A stretch of DNA of 64,000 bases from Trichoderma breve. Lineage: Eukaryota > Ascomycota > Sordariomycetes > Hypocreales > Hypocreaceae. This document shows, one piece after another, positions 34,766 to 48,000 of this stretch. Location: contig NC_079237.1 of assembly GCF_028502605.1 (NCBI RefSeq), positions 2,294,001-2,358,000 of the forward strand. The letters are read 5' to 3'. The position numbers were made by a program, and so were the translations under genes. The notes beneath the pieces were generated by a model. The model saw nothing but the letters and a program-made list of their open reading frames with translations, searched no databases and was not told the DNA's origin. Every line of letters begins with the position of its first letter. Within the stretch, counting starts at the first letter, position 1.

Positions 34766-36572
34766 TTTGGTCTTATTATGTTCTGATGGGGAGGTCAACG
34801 TTAGCAGCGAGTAGAGGCGATGGTGAGGTCCAATGACGAACGGTCAAGTTGGTTGAGACTGGGAATGGAAATCGCCAAACAACTTGGATGGAATCAAGAT
34901 TGAACTGCGCAAAGCAAGGATACTTGTTGATATTGAGAATAGGCAATAGAAAAAATGAAAGGATGACAGTGACGCACTAGGGTCTCTGCATCAAAGAGAA
35001 TCTTGCGGGCGGATGCGTGAAGGAGGAGAAGAGTTGAGAAGCAGCAGAGCCGAAGAGCTGCTTAACTATGCAGATGGGGGGTGAAGCAGCTGGGTCACCT
35101 GACTTGTGCCAGAAGCTGAAGATGAAGTGACGAGAGGGCAAAGGCCAAAGTGAATGAGAGGTGAATCTGGTTGGGAGGACGAACCGTTGCCAGCTGGCCG
35201 AGGCTGTCAAGGCAAAGGTGCGCAGACGATGATTTCAGGGCGTGAAATTGGACGAAGTTGGCAAGGCAGTTATTTAGTAGATAGCGGTGGAGTTGAGGTG
35301 CAACAAATGAAATGAAAGAAGATAGGTGTGGTGGTTGATATTCAGATCCGGGCTTGAAGAGCGTGGGTGGTTGAGGTGAAGATGCTGAACTTGAGACGCG
35401 GTGTATCGAAGGAAAACGTAGCCTACCGAGAAACAATGTTCAGCTCAACTAGGCATTTACCCGATTGGTTTTGAGAGCCGTTGAGGTTTGAATAAGAATT
35501 AAAAAAAATCTAGAGATGAAAGAGGATGGATTGGATGAATATGTATGGGTATAAGACTGCAGACTCTATAGTTAGTGGCTAAGAGAGATCAAGACGGGTG
35601 TATAGCGACATACCTAGTATACTTGGAAAGCATCCAAAAGCGTAACGATGAGGGTTCTGTATACAAATCCCAATATTGACAGGGATATAGCAGGTATCCG
35701 CGGATTGTCTATTGCATGACAATTATCCTGGAGATTCTTATACGGATATCAATTAGCTTCTTCCTAAGCCAGTATGCAATCCATATTTTACAATCGCTCC
35801 CGGAATGAAATACAGTATGAGATACTAACCAGATGAGAGAAAGTGGAGAAAAAGATAGAACTGAAGATGACGAGAAATGATTAAATGGTGGTTGAATAAC
35901 TGCAGCACAAGCTTCACCGCAGATGACTTGGGCAGTACTTTCGCGTTCTCCTTTACGCGAACCGCGATTCGGCCTTAGCCGTAGCGGTGCCAAATGAGGT
36001 AAAAAAGACCCAAGTATAAAATGATACCAAGGCTATCAATTTCGTCTTCTTCGCTGTATACCGGCGCTTCGACACTCGGGAACACTTGATGTACTTTGGA
36101 TGTACTTCGTATGTTGTATGCGACAGGGTTTCTCACCTTCTAGATGCGATGAGAAAGTCGGGGGGCTGGGCGTCTGTCCTGAGGATTTGGTGCAGAGCGC
36201 CTAAGGAGTGACCTGTGCGCTGAAATCGCATTGGGTAGAAAGCGACATATCAACGCAATTGGGTGCTAGTTACAATGAGAAGAAAGAATATCATGTATTT
36301 TGCTGTCTATTTTATTTCTGTTTTTAATGTTGTTGCTATTTCGTTAGCTGTGGCTTTGCATTTATTTTCCTCTATGAGGTATCGCGATATCTCAACTTAA
36401 CGCTTTCAAAGTACAGAGCAGCAACCACGACAAAGATTGCAATGGGTGAATATATTCTAATCATAAGTCTATATAGAAGTAATACAGGTGCGTTCACACC
36501 CGGCCGACACCAGTACCAGCCATGGGATTCATTAACATTAGTCTATTATATCCAAGTTCAACAGCACATCGT
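34766..36572. other. Intergenic region
   Basis: 1.8 kb between the start of one minus-strand gene and the stop of the next. The left part is C/T-rich on the minus strand and probably 5' leader, perhaps with a leader intron ending at the CATCAG near 34781. The right part is AT-rich 3' UTR/spacer. No gene seen. Confidence 0.55.
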
Positions 36573-37513
36573 TTATTTCCAACTCATTTCTTGAGACGGA
36601 ATCTCTTGTAGCGGGTGTCCCTTGACGGTAGCGCCTCTGCCATCTCCGTAGAAAAAGTACTGGATTCCGAGGAAGCAGTCGCAGCAAGCCTGGAAGATAC
36701 CACACATCTTGAATGCCAGCGGGATCTCGGACGTGGACGTAAAGAACCAGTAAATCTTCATGGCGTCACCTCCGATCCAGCTAGCAAGCACGGACACTCG
36801 AAAACCTTTGCAAGACTTGGACTGCGCATTGGCAATGATCTGCGGGATCGGAAGAATGGCTTCGACGGAGAGGCCGATGATTCCGACGAGCTCGGAATAT
36901 GTGGGATAGTAGCCAGGTGTCATGCCGGAGACGACAACCTCACCAGCGAGCAGGCCCATGAAGAGGTAGACGATGAATTGCCAATATCTACTCATGGTGT
37001 TAGCCTTTCCGATACTTCCAAGCGCTAGTTTCCCCTTTGGTGAGACTCAACGGTTTCGGCGATCTCCATTGCCAAAAGTTATATGGTCTTTGAGTAAAGA
37101 CACCTTCCGGCGGAGCAAAAGGTAGGCCGGCCTCGCCGCCCTTGTTTGAAGGTGCAGGTCTGTGATCAAGGGCAATCTTGAGCAGCGCTACTTGCATTCC
37201 AACCATAATCAAGGACTGTATTAACAAGCTCGCATCGAATCGCGCGCCGGGCCAGTAAAAGATCCTATTCTCCCGCTCCGTGTTAGCCGTTGCGCCGGAT
37301 TTGCCGGACAGGAGAGCCTCAAACCGGCTCATGCAAAAGAACGCACCTGAAAAACGATGCGACAAGCATAATCAGGGGAATATCGAGAGAGAAGCCCGCG
37401 CTGGTCTTCTTGCGATGCATCGATACGGCCTGGTCGCCATAGGAGATGATGGGGGAGAGGATAAGGAAGAGCGGCGCAATATAGCCCGTCAAAGTCGCGA
37501 GCCAATTCATCAT
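36573..37513 (-). CDS. ANY1: PQ-loop membrane protein, ANY1/SLC66A2 (PQLC1) family
   Basis: Three exons, 37513-37347, 37264-37052 and 36987-36573, give 264 residues. Intron 1 (82 nt) has donor GTGCGT; intron 2 (64 nt) has the unusual donor GTTGAG, a GGCTAACA branch and acceptor GAGTAG. The junctions rebuild the family blocks ASFFRIFYWPGARFD and QWRSPKPYWQF, which confirms both splices. The first PQ loop is degenerate (SYGDQAVSMHRKKTSAGFS); the second is intact (ILPIPQIIANAQSKSCKGF). Several hydrophobic helices, likely seven, are apparent. Yeast Any1 is an endomembrane protein whose loss suppresses flippase (Neo1, Drs2) defects; the human relative is SLC66A2. Function here is by homology. The gene ends HPLQEIPSQEMSWK. 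Confidence 0.9.
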
Positions 37514-40500
37514 GGCGGATTTTCGGGATCGTAAGTTGCGAACAATTAAGGGTGCGGTGTCGTCTTTCGGAACAGATGGATATCCAAGAAGTGGTAGCTA
37601 AAGAAGCGGCAGCAAGAATAAACGAAGGACACGCCGTGCTTCTGCCTCTCGGAGAAGATGAAGGCAAAATGGAACTGAATAGTTCAATTAAAAATATACC
37701 CGGCAGACCAAGCGCGCCGAAAGGTCAAAGAGAAAAGAGAGGCGATTCGGGAAATGAAGAGCAAAAGCGGTAAAAGACGAAAGCGAAGTTTAAAATTGCT
37801 GGTGAGATGGATTCGGAGCAACAGGGGAACAGGTGCAGAATGACCGCATCGATCGGCGTTAGGGCGGTACCTAGGCTTGGCGCGGCGCTTGGCGGGCTGG
37901 GCAGGTACAGCCCTACTGTCTTTAATTAGCATCGTCAAAGTTCTGGCGTCGGCCCTGATTCGCCAGCCTTGTATAAACTCATAGGCTAAGCAAACCTAGA
38001 GCAAATACGGCTTCATTCAGCATGGCCCATTGGATATCCTTTATCTTGGTAGTATTGAATGGAATAAGGTATCAGCATATGCATAATAAAGGGAGTTGCC
38101 ATTCAGCGCCTCAGGCTTGCTATCCGACATTTGTCATCTCAAAATTAAAGATAGTGATAATAGCAGATACGATAAGCACACAGCTACAGAAGCAGATACT
38201 AGAAGAAAGCAGCGATAATAGCAGATATCAAAAGAGAGTGCTAATAGCAGCAGATACCCCAGGAACCGACCATCTACAAGTACCTTGCTTACTTTGGCAA
38301 GTCCCAATAGAGTGTAATCAAAGCCTTTTCCTCGCATCCCTTTCCGACACTTGAACTTGATGCTGTCGCTGGCGTGCTGGATAGTCAAATTGGGGCACTG
38401 GACAGCACTCCCATAATTTTGGAAGCTATTCAATCTGGTGATCTTGAGAATTTGGTCCAGAGAGGTACCAATTGGTCCATTTGCTGGCTTACAATGGAAC
38501 CTTGAAGTTACAACGCAGGTACGTACCCACTGGAAAGTACAATGTCTCAGAGTCACGAGACACCACCTTCCTGTATTGACCCCATGTTTAGTCAGTGCGT
38601 GAGAGCTTCCAATCTTTCCCCCCTTTCCCTATTTTCTCTTTTCCTATCCCTCTCCTTATCCCATCCCAGCAAACGCCAGGGTCTTTGGTCCGGCTAAATT
38701 GATCAATGCCATATTCCTGATTCGTTTGCTGGATCAACTTCATTCGCCATGACTTTAAACGAATATCCTGGAATCATCTCCCCACTTCCAAGGGCGGGGA
38801 GAAAAGGGGACCATCAATGCTTCTGACGACGCTGCAATGGATGAGTTTCCCCCCATGACTTGCTAGAGATACATGTCAATGCCTCCACGATAAGGGCTAG
38901 CAGCTTCCTGGATATCCAGTCTTTGCTGATGCGGGGCAAATGCCTTGATTCAACAAAGAGTTCCAGTACACCCTACAAGATCATGGGGTAGATATGATAA
39001 GCAAGATAATTGTCGCATCTATCTCAATGTTTGTATACTAATTTGGTAGCACATAGCTCACAGCTCCTACGGGCTCCAGCAGACAGCGAGTAACCGAGAG
39101 CTAAGGTTGTCTCACTTAGTCACGGATGTTGGCCATGCTCAAATTCTCAAATGAGTTGGGAATGTCAACCTTGCTGAACTGAAATTATTCCCTTTCGTTA
39201 GTCGTACAATTGCATCAGCAAGGCCAGGCCCCGGTATCTAGACTTTCATCTCATCAAGTTTAAGACGGGCATGAGATGGCTGGCCACTTCCTCCTCATTT
39301 GCCGCCCTTGAGGATGCCAATATCGCCAGTCGTCATCATCGAGAAGTTTCCAAGCTATCCGGGTTAACTATGTCACCAATGAGACTCGGCAGTGGATCCG
39401 GGAATAGATTTCTACTTATCACTCGACGACCACGATGAGATCCCCGTTTTATTTCTAGAGCGCTTGTCATTTGCAATAGAGCTTGGAACAACCGTATCCC
39501 ACCGACATCTTGTCAAGTTAAGCACCACTTTGGCGAATGAAAAGCATGGTACATTGTCTTTTATTTGTCCTAGCAGTGTCAGAACCAACCTCCAACTCTC
39601 ACAGTCACAGTCTTCGACAGCGACAGTTGACTTGAAGTTTCATGCGACTTGAAGTTGAAATGGATGCGGTCGAGAGATGAAGATGTGTTCAAGAGGGTCC
39701 CTAATATCCTGAGCCCCAGAATTACAAGCCCCTTGGACAAGGAGACCATTTGAAAGATAACGGCGGTGCTATAATATCGATGAATTGGGCATGGAAATGG
39801 CCATATGAGAGAATATGCAATTGCAGAACGCTCTACTGGCTTTACACAATAACTTGCAATATCTTGATCCTATGCAGAGAAGAAGATATTAACAAAGAGT
39901 GGTGTGAAGAGGCATATGAGACATCGGAATTTGCAGCAGTGCTTGCCCACAGTTCGACTTCAACGATCATAATATCTGCCAGCTTATTCTGTCATCGCAT
40001 TCCCCTGGAAGTACAGAGTTGACGGCGCCCCGATGAAAGGAACCATGAGATTGGATGAAACATTCTTGCGTCTGGCATAACATCATGTCACCTGTATTAC
40101 CAAACTTGGCCATTTACAATTGAAGCTACGGAGATTGTTTATTATGTGCATTTCAGGATGGAAATGACAAGTACAAGGCTAGTGTACTGGGAAACGATCC
40201 AAGAACCACAATCCACACGAGGGAAAATGCTACCCATGTTGGCCGTGGGATTTTTTCTCGAGGGGCTCACAGTTGCTCTATCTCAAAGATTCTACAGCAG
40301 TTATGCTCCTAAGAGATGTTAAGCAATGAACGGTCTACCAGCTACCATTTCCGGATCTTCTGTTACCCTTTTATTTTCAGCATATCTTCGGAAAAGGACA
40401 GTTCAAATATCTTGAACGCCGGGCCAAGTTACTGTCACACCAAGATTCATAGTAACCTGATGGTGACAAAGGCAGGACCTCTCCCAATGGGTTGCTCCAA

Positions 40501-41927
40501 TAGCAACGCTCTACGAACATGTTACTCACTTTGACCACCATACTTCTCTTTTAGCATTCATACGCAACCATACAGCGATGTACGTCTCAACAGTGAGGAC
40601 ATAGCCGATCCGAGAGGAGGTTCGGCTATCAATCATGGAAGCACGGATATCAGATGATAACTGGTCGGCGAATCTCTACCATACTTGTGGCGTGCTGGCC
40701 AAGGATATCCAGACCCCGGAGTACATGTACAAAAGCTACCTTCGGTCGTCGCCATTGTCACAGGACCTTTCAGCTGCTCTTGGCCAGCAACTCTAGTCGC
40801 CATAGAGTCGCCGATGGCGGACGATCCATCTGTATGCATAAACAGCTTATGCCGGTTGTCGTTGTCTAGCACGAGCCGGCACTCGCTCGATGCACGAAAT
40901 CTCCCCACGTCGGGTCCATGGACATCAGCTGCACAATACACACCACCAGCTTGACGTCTTTCTGAAACAAAACTAACGTTTTCTACTATCTGATGAGAAA
41001 GTTCAAAGTCAATTTACCGAAGCATCACGCGACCCAAATCACGCTGAGATCCGTATATAGCCGGCGAGAAGCCCTTATGATCTGTCAACGGCTCGGGAGC
41101 TGTTAGGTGCCAACTTTCGCAATACGAAACACCCAACATGGAAAAAAAAAATGTCAACTTGCAAGGAAAAAATGAAAAAGAGCATTAGCAGGCCTCGGAG
41201 TTTCCGCCACTAAAAAGCGCAAGATGCTTGAGCAGGGGTAGAATCGCCACCACTCTAAATCTGGGCATCGCCAGATCATGAGGCGGCTGGGACGTTCCGC
41301 GTTTAATTTAGTCGTGCCACACCACGGTCTACCAACAATCAAGTATGCCGCCAAGCTGTTAACAACGTGCCACACCAATGGCCAGTGGCTCAGCCAATAG
41401 AGCCTGAAGGATTGCGCCGACATATGCGAGAAGCAACCAAGCCCGAACAAAAGATCCAGGCAGTTGACGAAGCCCAATCACGAGGGGGGGTGGCCACGAT
41501 AATACACAGGAAGAGCTGAACTTGAGCTGCGCTGATGACGTTACATTGCGCCTGCCGCAGCATATGCCCATGCTTTTCACTTGACAAGCAACATTTCATT
41601 CAGCATTGCCACTAGTTTGTTTTGTGGACGTGCAGAGCTCATTCACCGATATGGCTCTGGATGTTGGTTTGCCGAGGCCCGTCGCATATACGAGCTGCAC
41701 AGGCTGGCCTCTCTCTGCAGTTCACAAACTCATTCCGAACCTCGAGGGCTCGCATTTCAGTCAACGATTCAGTCAATGATACGCCGCTGACGCCTAGATA
41801 GTATCTGGGAGACTTGGGAGATGAAGGTAACTGAGTCTTTATTGAAGCTCCTTTACTCCGCGATGAGACGAGCTCTGTCTTTGCGAAGAGACAAGTTGCA
41901 TAGGCAGATTTGCCTCCAAATACCGTC
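37514..41927. other. Gene-poor interval, left of the 5S rRNA gene
   Basis: The first few hundred bases are the ANY1 promoter/leader. Beyond that the DNA is noticeably A+T-richer than the flanks. Between about 38.6 and 41.1 kb several short plus-strand frames look protein-like but are broken by stops and frame changes (for example 40635-40796, EYMYKSYLRSSPLSQDLSAA), suggesting an old, decayed coding sequence that I cannot identify. No intact gene seen. Confidence 0.45.
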
Positions 41928-42047
41928 ACATACGACCATATCCATCGCAAAATACGGGATCCCGTCCGCTCTCCCAGAGTCAAGACGATGAGAGGCTGAT
42001 TAGTAGTCAGGTGGGTGACCACTGGCGAACACCGGCTGTTGTATGTT
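41928..42047 (+). rRNA. 5S rRNA: 5S ribosomal RNA, divergent variant
   Basis: 120 nt that align without gaps to fungal 5S rRNA as I remember the Neurospora sequence. The termini ACATACGACC and GTTGTATGTT form helix I. The blocks GGGATCCCGTCCGCTCTCCC, GATTAGTAGT and GGTGGGTGACCAC are intact. About 20 positions differ from the remembered sequence, mostly as paired changes that keep helices II, IV and V. Only position 21 opposite 58 (C/A) looks unpaired. Fungal 5S genes are transcribed by RNA polymerase III from internal promoters and are often dispersed singly, as here. A TATAG-like upstream element is weakly matched by CATAGG at 41899-41904. I judge it a real, possibly expressed, minor type rather than a pseudogene. 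Confidence 0.92.
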
Positions 42048-42054
42048 TGGTTCA

Positions 42055-42060
42055 TTTTTT
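42055..42060 (+). terminator. RNA polymerase III T-run terminator of the 5S gene
   Basis: A run of six T begins 8 nt after the mature 3' end of the 5S rRNA, with a second T-rich tract (TTTTCTTTTT) close behind. Runs of four or more T on the coding strand terminate Pol III. Confidence 0.75.
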
Positions 42061-45000
42061 GACGTTTTCTTTTTGTAATTTTGTCTTTGTTGAGGCTCTC
42101 TAAAGCGAAGGGCGTGGATTTCTAAACTCCAGAGGCAGTTTCACGGTTATCGAACGGACTATCCTGAACCTGAAGTCCCGCGATTCGATCTCAAGGAGCA
42201 ACTCGAACCTACATTATCTAGTTAACCGCCTTTTTGCATTGTTGAGCTATGTGTTGACTTAGATCCAAAATGTAAAGAGCTGAATCGACGCTCGTAGCCA
42301 CTGATAAAACCAACATTCATACGACGACAGAACTACACTGAATTCACAGTCTAGACAGGAGGCCCCGTCGTAGCTTGTTTCGCTCACTGGCTCATGGTTA
42401 AGTATATATATAAAGCTGTATTTGAGAATATTACAGCAAAAGGACATGAGACAAATGCTCAGGTCCTTTAGCCATGCCTCCAGAGGACATCCTGCCACTC
42501 AGAGAATGTCAAGTATGGGCGTCTTCCCCCTTCATGGCTGGTGGAGGAGAACCAACAACCATACTATATGTGCTCTGACTTTTGAAGTTGTGTATTCCAA
42601 TGGTTCACAAAGTAGACTTTGACCCTTACTAGTCCATTGTAATGTAAAAATATTGTTAATCGACTCATACGTCCATCTTCCACGGGCCAGCTTCAGATAC
42701 ACTGAGCGACGAAAGATGCCTTGTACGCCTGAATTGTGTGACATTACGATGTCAAATCATTCTTCTACATGACAGGATCAATCTATCCATACCGAGCACA
42801 CCTTTGTATTCATTCCATGGCATCTAACTCGTCCGGATCGAGCGGTTAGAACAACTCACAAGGCTCCCCAACAGAAGGATCAACTCAGCCCCCCGATCTT
42901 TTTTCTGAACAATCAGGCTGTGTGTAACACTCCATGCCAAAAGTAAAAAAAAAATCCCTTTGTCGAAAGTGAGAGGGTGGTGGGCCACGTAATGCAATGC
43001 AGTGAGGCCTCTTCCATCTCGCGTGTGCGTATCGTACCTGAGCTAAACACCTTTCTCGCAGCAAATCACCAAAAAGGGCAGACCAGCGGTTCGCATGAGG
43101 GAATCGCCGCTAGGACTGGAATCTTCGTGATAATTCGGCCGAGAGGAGATGTGAAGACAAGGGAGTGGACTAGGTTTCGATTCCTTTGACGAGACTAACG
43201 AGTTCATGAGAATGATGGGGGGGGGAGGCATGGGATTTTCCAAATACAGATGTGATATATATCGAGGATTATAGCATGGGCCACGAAGACTGTGGAATCA
43301 ATGCGTAAGGAGCGGGGAGCATACGCAACAGGCAACTCGGGCTTATTATAATGGCAGTACATGGTGATGATCGTCGATAGTTGTTGAGTGTTCAACGCGA
43401 GCCAACGAGAGTCAAGGCAGAACCCTGCGATTACGTATTAAGATGTCAGATATCGAGGGTTTCTTAGCCGCGTAGATACATGTAATATATCATTATACGT
43501 TTCTTTCTTGTGTTGTAGCACGCCTTCTCTAAGAAGCGTATCAAAATTCGCGAATTCACACGTCAAACTAGGAATCTTGTACAACCTCTTGACGCTGACA
43601 ATCTCATTTCCGAGGCTACTCTGGAATATAGCCCACTATAATGATATATCTCATCACAATATCCAATCTCCAAAGAAGACAAAGCTACAAGCACGCTCAG
43701 TCACAGTGTATCCAGAAAAGTAAGCATCCAGGTCTAGGGTAGCGCCCCAATAGAAAGCCTGTACGGAAGAACACCCCAATTCGACAACTGACGCTATTCC
43801 CATGGGGCCTAACCCCAAAAACCGTCGGCTGATATGGCAATCCATTGTTCGATAGGTGGACGGATTTGGGCATGGAAATCACCACCCCCTCCCCTAAGCA
43901 GGGAACCGAATCCACCAGCCGTCGGCCAGATTACTCGCAACAGAAGTCATGCACGCGATATGGGACTGCTCAAGGTGATGAGCTCGATGGAATGCCGGAC
44001 GTGTCGAACCACTCCAAACCGATGTGCTCGCCACGGAGGCGAATGCCAGCAACAACAGAAGCAACAGTACAGCAAACTTGGAACACCGCCAAATGCAATT
44101 CTCCGGGCCTGTAGTATAACCGGCCCTGCAAAGGACCATTGACACGGCCAGGGGCCAAATGGGGGATTCCAAAATGCTCAGCTAATCACCTGAAACATCA
44201 CACGGCCAAGGGGGAAAAAAATCCGGTCTTCGTTTCGAAGGAGTCATCTCGTCCCTCCTTCACGGACATACTCTCGGCAGGTAGGAATCAGCCGACAGAA
44301 CAGTCAGATCCTTCTGCTCCGTATTCTTTCACGGACACTTTCCCTTCTTCTACTTCTTCTTCTCCCCCCTCCGCGCGCGTGCCTCTTTTGTCGATTTTGC
44401 GTTGGCTGCGAAGACTAAGAGAGAGAGGGCGTCACCAGCAAAAGTCCTATCACATACTGTACAATCACGCTGCAGGAGAGTTTCGGCGAACTTGATCACC
44501 GCCTTTGACGAAATGGGCCAACCCAGCGGCCTGCAGGGTAAACATAGCTGGGCCCTGGAAACCGGGAGAAGGGAAGGGGGGGATGGGGAAAAAGAAGAAC
44601 GACGAGATAAGAGTAAGCCAAGGCCCCGGAACCTTTCTCACTCTTACCTACATGCGGTATTAGTAGCACGAGTATGCGTAAGTTCCCGAATCCAGCAATG
44701 CGGAACTGGAAAACCCCACAATCCGTAGACTCATAGTCTTTTGATGCAACCCGAGTCTGACTGAGATCTTTGCCTTCTATGCATGCTCAACCAGGCCAGA
44801 AGAGAGCATGGGTGGCACTGCCCATCCATGGAAACCATGGAACAATGATGCCCATGCTCCAAGACTCAATCTGTTCAAAACAGCAGGAAATGCAGGCTGA
44901 ACATACGAGACCTCCCTGCAGTGCCTCTAGGGGCCTTGGAATTGAACCTTGAGACCGGGCGTCGATTCGTAGCTGGACAAGTGCTGCAGATGACCAGTTA

Positions 45001-48000
45001 CATCAACGGCAAACGAATAGAGAGCTGTATTGTGCCACACCACTTGGTCACCATGCCGGCACTAAAGGGATTTATCAAAATGACGAAAGTGGGAGGCCAT
45101 GGCTGTGTGCCGAAAAAAGTAACAAACAGGCCGGATTGGGTGCCCTCGCAAGTACTCGTATTACCTCAAAGTTGGCCATTTTGGCGGAGCAGAGTTGAAA
45201 AGCCCGAAAATCGAATGAGTTGATTAAGGGATATATGCAGTATAAGCACTTTGCAGGATTGGCTGACGACGGAAACAGGGGCAGGGAGATGAAGTTGGTC
45301 AACATGAAGAGAGATGAAGAGACGGCTAATGCCTCTCTACTCACTCACTCATTCACACCAGCTGCCGGGCCCGGTCTGAGTAGCGTCCCTGTTGGTGAAC
45401 ACGACGAAACGAAAAGCAAACTCACCATCTGCCCAGATACACGGTTTATCAAAGATGAGATTGGCATTGCCAGTAATCCCTGCTCTGCCATGTCATGAGG
45501 TTGCATCGGCGCCTCTCTTCAAACCGATGCGACGCCACACTTCGGCTTTCTCTCTGTCTCCGGCTCCCCTCCCCAGAAGCAAAACGCGCGCTACGGGGGT
45601 AGCCTGTCAGGATCTGATTACCACCCCCATTCAGCCGCGGCGGGCCGTGGGCCACGATCACAGGCCACCACTGCCCGTCATCGAAGAGCCCTTTTCGGGG
45701 CGTCTCCCCATTTCCGTGAAAGTGTGAGACCGTACCGTCTCCGCATCCCGCCTGGAGTTGGAGTTGCTCCGGGTTCGAGCGAGCACACTCTCGTATCATA
45801 TCGTGTACTGTAATCTTGCAGGTGCCGTGCCGCAGCAGTGGAATATCACCACAGTAGCTCCGCGGATGGCCTCTCATTGAGCCCACACTTCCTCAACCCG
45901 AGGTGCTTTGCCTCATCTCGCCGAGAGAGGGGCATTTGTCTCCTCGCTATGCTACTCGTAGGCGTGGCGCGCACGTACGCTCGGCTCGGCGTCAGCCCCC
46001 CTCCAAGCCTAGTTCCGTGCATATTCCCCCTTCCCCAAGAACTTTTCCGGGGCAATTCTCAGGTGGACCCCTCAAAAGGGCCTGTTTCGTTCTGGACACC
46101 GAAGGAAAAGAAGCCTTCGCTCGCTAACTGTAAACGACACGCCCCCAGTCAAAGAAGCGCCGTTTGGACGCCGAACTCCAACTTTTTTTTCCTCTGCTGT
46201 TTCGATAGCAGCGCCAAGAGCATGACACTCAGGAGAGGTGGTTGGCGGATTGGTGGTCTTCGATCGAGCGGCTGAAGCGTTCGTGCGATCCAGCGGAACG
46301 CCTGCTGCCGTTAGAGAAGAGCCGGACAATGAGCACGCGGCATTTTCCCCTCATTCTTTCTTTGGCCGTGGCGTGTTGGGTCTGAGCAGCCCGAACATGT
46401 CATCATAAAGTCCTAGTCTGTACAATAGTAGATAACTACTTAGTAGCCAGTTTGGTCGTTGAAGAGAGGGAGCGAGAGCGAGACAGAACCAGATGGTACA
46501 GTAGAAGCGGCCCTGGCAGACCAAGGCCTCCTCTCCTGCGCAAGATCTGCCGCTGCCGCTGCCGCAGGGTGCTCGGCAGATGAACTGCGTACCGGGAGCA
46601 GAGAGGCGTCCGGCCGTGGAGGGCAAGTCGTAGTAGTAGCACCAACCTTGTGGAGGAATAGGGAATAGGGCCGGCGACGATGTCACCTCAAGAGGCCACA
46701 CGATGCCGCCTATCTGCTGTAGCTCATGTTACGATGCTAATGGGTGCCGCGGGCCGCCGCTTCGCTGCTGCTAGAATCTCTGTTTTGGCTTCTTCCCGCA
46801 CACGAGGGGCTTAGCCACCAGTACAAAGTAGGTAGCAGGCAACCTCTGCAGTGTGCCGGGATGCCACGAGGGATTCTCCTGGCTGCGCAGGGCCAGCCCG
46901 CCATCAGTCCCAAATTCCGGCTGTTTACGTGATCCTGGTGACATGCACGTGGAAACGCCAGGGATGGTGGCATCAGGAAAAGGCTTAAGAGAAGACACAT
47001 GGGCGCGCATTCTTTTCCTTTTTCTGGTCAAGACCCAGGCGAAACTTGTGGGGGTCAAGTGCCTCTCCTTGGTGTTGTTCCGTGGAAACAAGAGCAAGGA
47101 GGACGAGAAGCAGCAACAGCGCTCGTAAGACGGCGTGCTGCTGCTAAGGGGGTGGAGAGCCAAGCATCTCCCCTAGCAAGCCATACAATCTCAAGGACGC
47201 ACACGACCTCCTGTATCTCTGCAAGAGGCTTGAGGTGCGGTTTTCATTCCGTCCCAGCAGTACTTGCACTGTTTGGAGGGTCCGCGGCGTGCTGCGGCGT
47301 ATTGCGAGTCGGCGGTCGTTTAGCAGTGCTGACTCTCCATAGCCCAAGCCTCGTTTCTTGTCCGAGTTCTAGAGGGGGCTGCTAAACACTCGTGTTGGAT
47401 AACCGGGCACGGGTATCATTCAAACGCCCCTATCTTCTCGTGTTGGCTTTTGGAGCATCTGCCGCAGACAACATCTTTGGTAGAAGACGGGGCCTGCTTC
47501 TTGTTAGGAAAGCCGTCATGTGTCGGCTAACCTAGTCACGGCCCTCAACCATCCCAAAGAACGGCACTTGCGCTGGAAAGTGCCGAAGGAAATGCTTATT
47601 CTGGACTGGGGTGCACTGTAGCGGCACATGGCACCTTTCTTTGGCCTGCTCCTTTGCCAAGGGCAGCTTGTAATAACTATTACATACACGCTTTGTCATT
47701 CTTCGAGTTGCCGCTCGCAAGAGTGGATGCTCTGTTTCTTATCTCGCAAATCTTCCCTTTGGGTCTGCTCCTTAGCTGCGCCGGACGCATGTTCCGCTAG
47801 GCATGATAGCCGGGGAGTTGCTTGCGAATTTCGAAAGGCCCGCTCATACCAGCTTGTGATTTCCCCGAATTCCGGAGTAAAAAGACTCCAGCAGGGCGGT
47901 TCGCTCGGTACAGAACGACTACCCGCGATGGGGGTGTCCTTGAAGGTGGGCACTCAGGCGCAGCCATGCAAGTCGAGACCAAAGGGGAAATCCGTCTGGG

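Noticed and set aside
42160..42215. TCGAACC/GATTCGATC pair resembling a reversed tRNA T-arm
   Set aside because: Stems do not pair as a cloverleaf and no A box is found on the minus strand.
38000..44000. Repeat-induced point mutation of a transposon
   Set aside because: The stretch is A+T-richer, but I cannot see the strong TpA excess or a duplicated element, and no transposase or RT motif is readable.
43845..44142. Cys-rich frame near a possible zinc cluster (CRTCRTTPNRC)
   Set aside because: Cysteine spacing breaks after the third position and the frame has no neighbouring domain.
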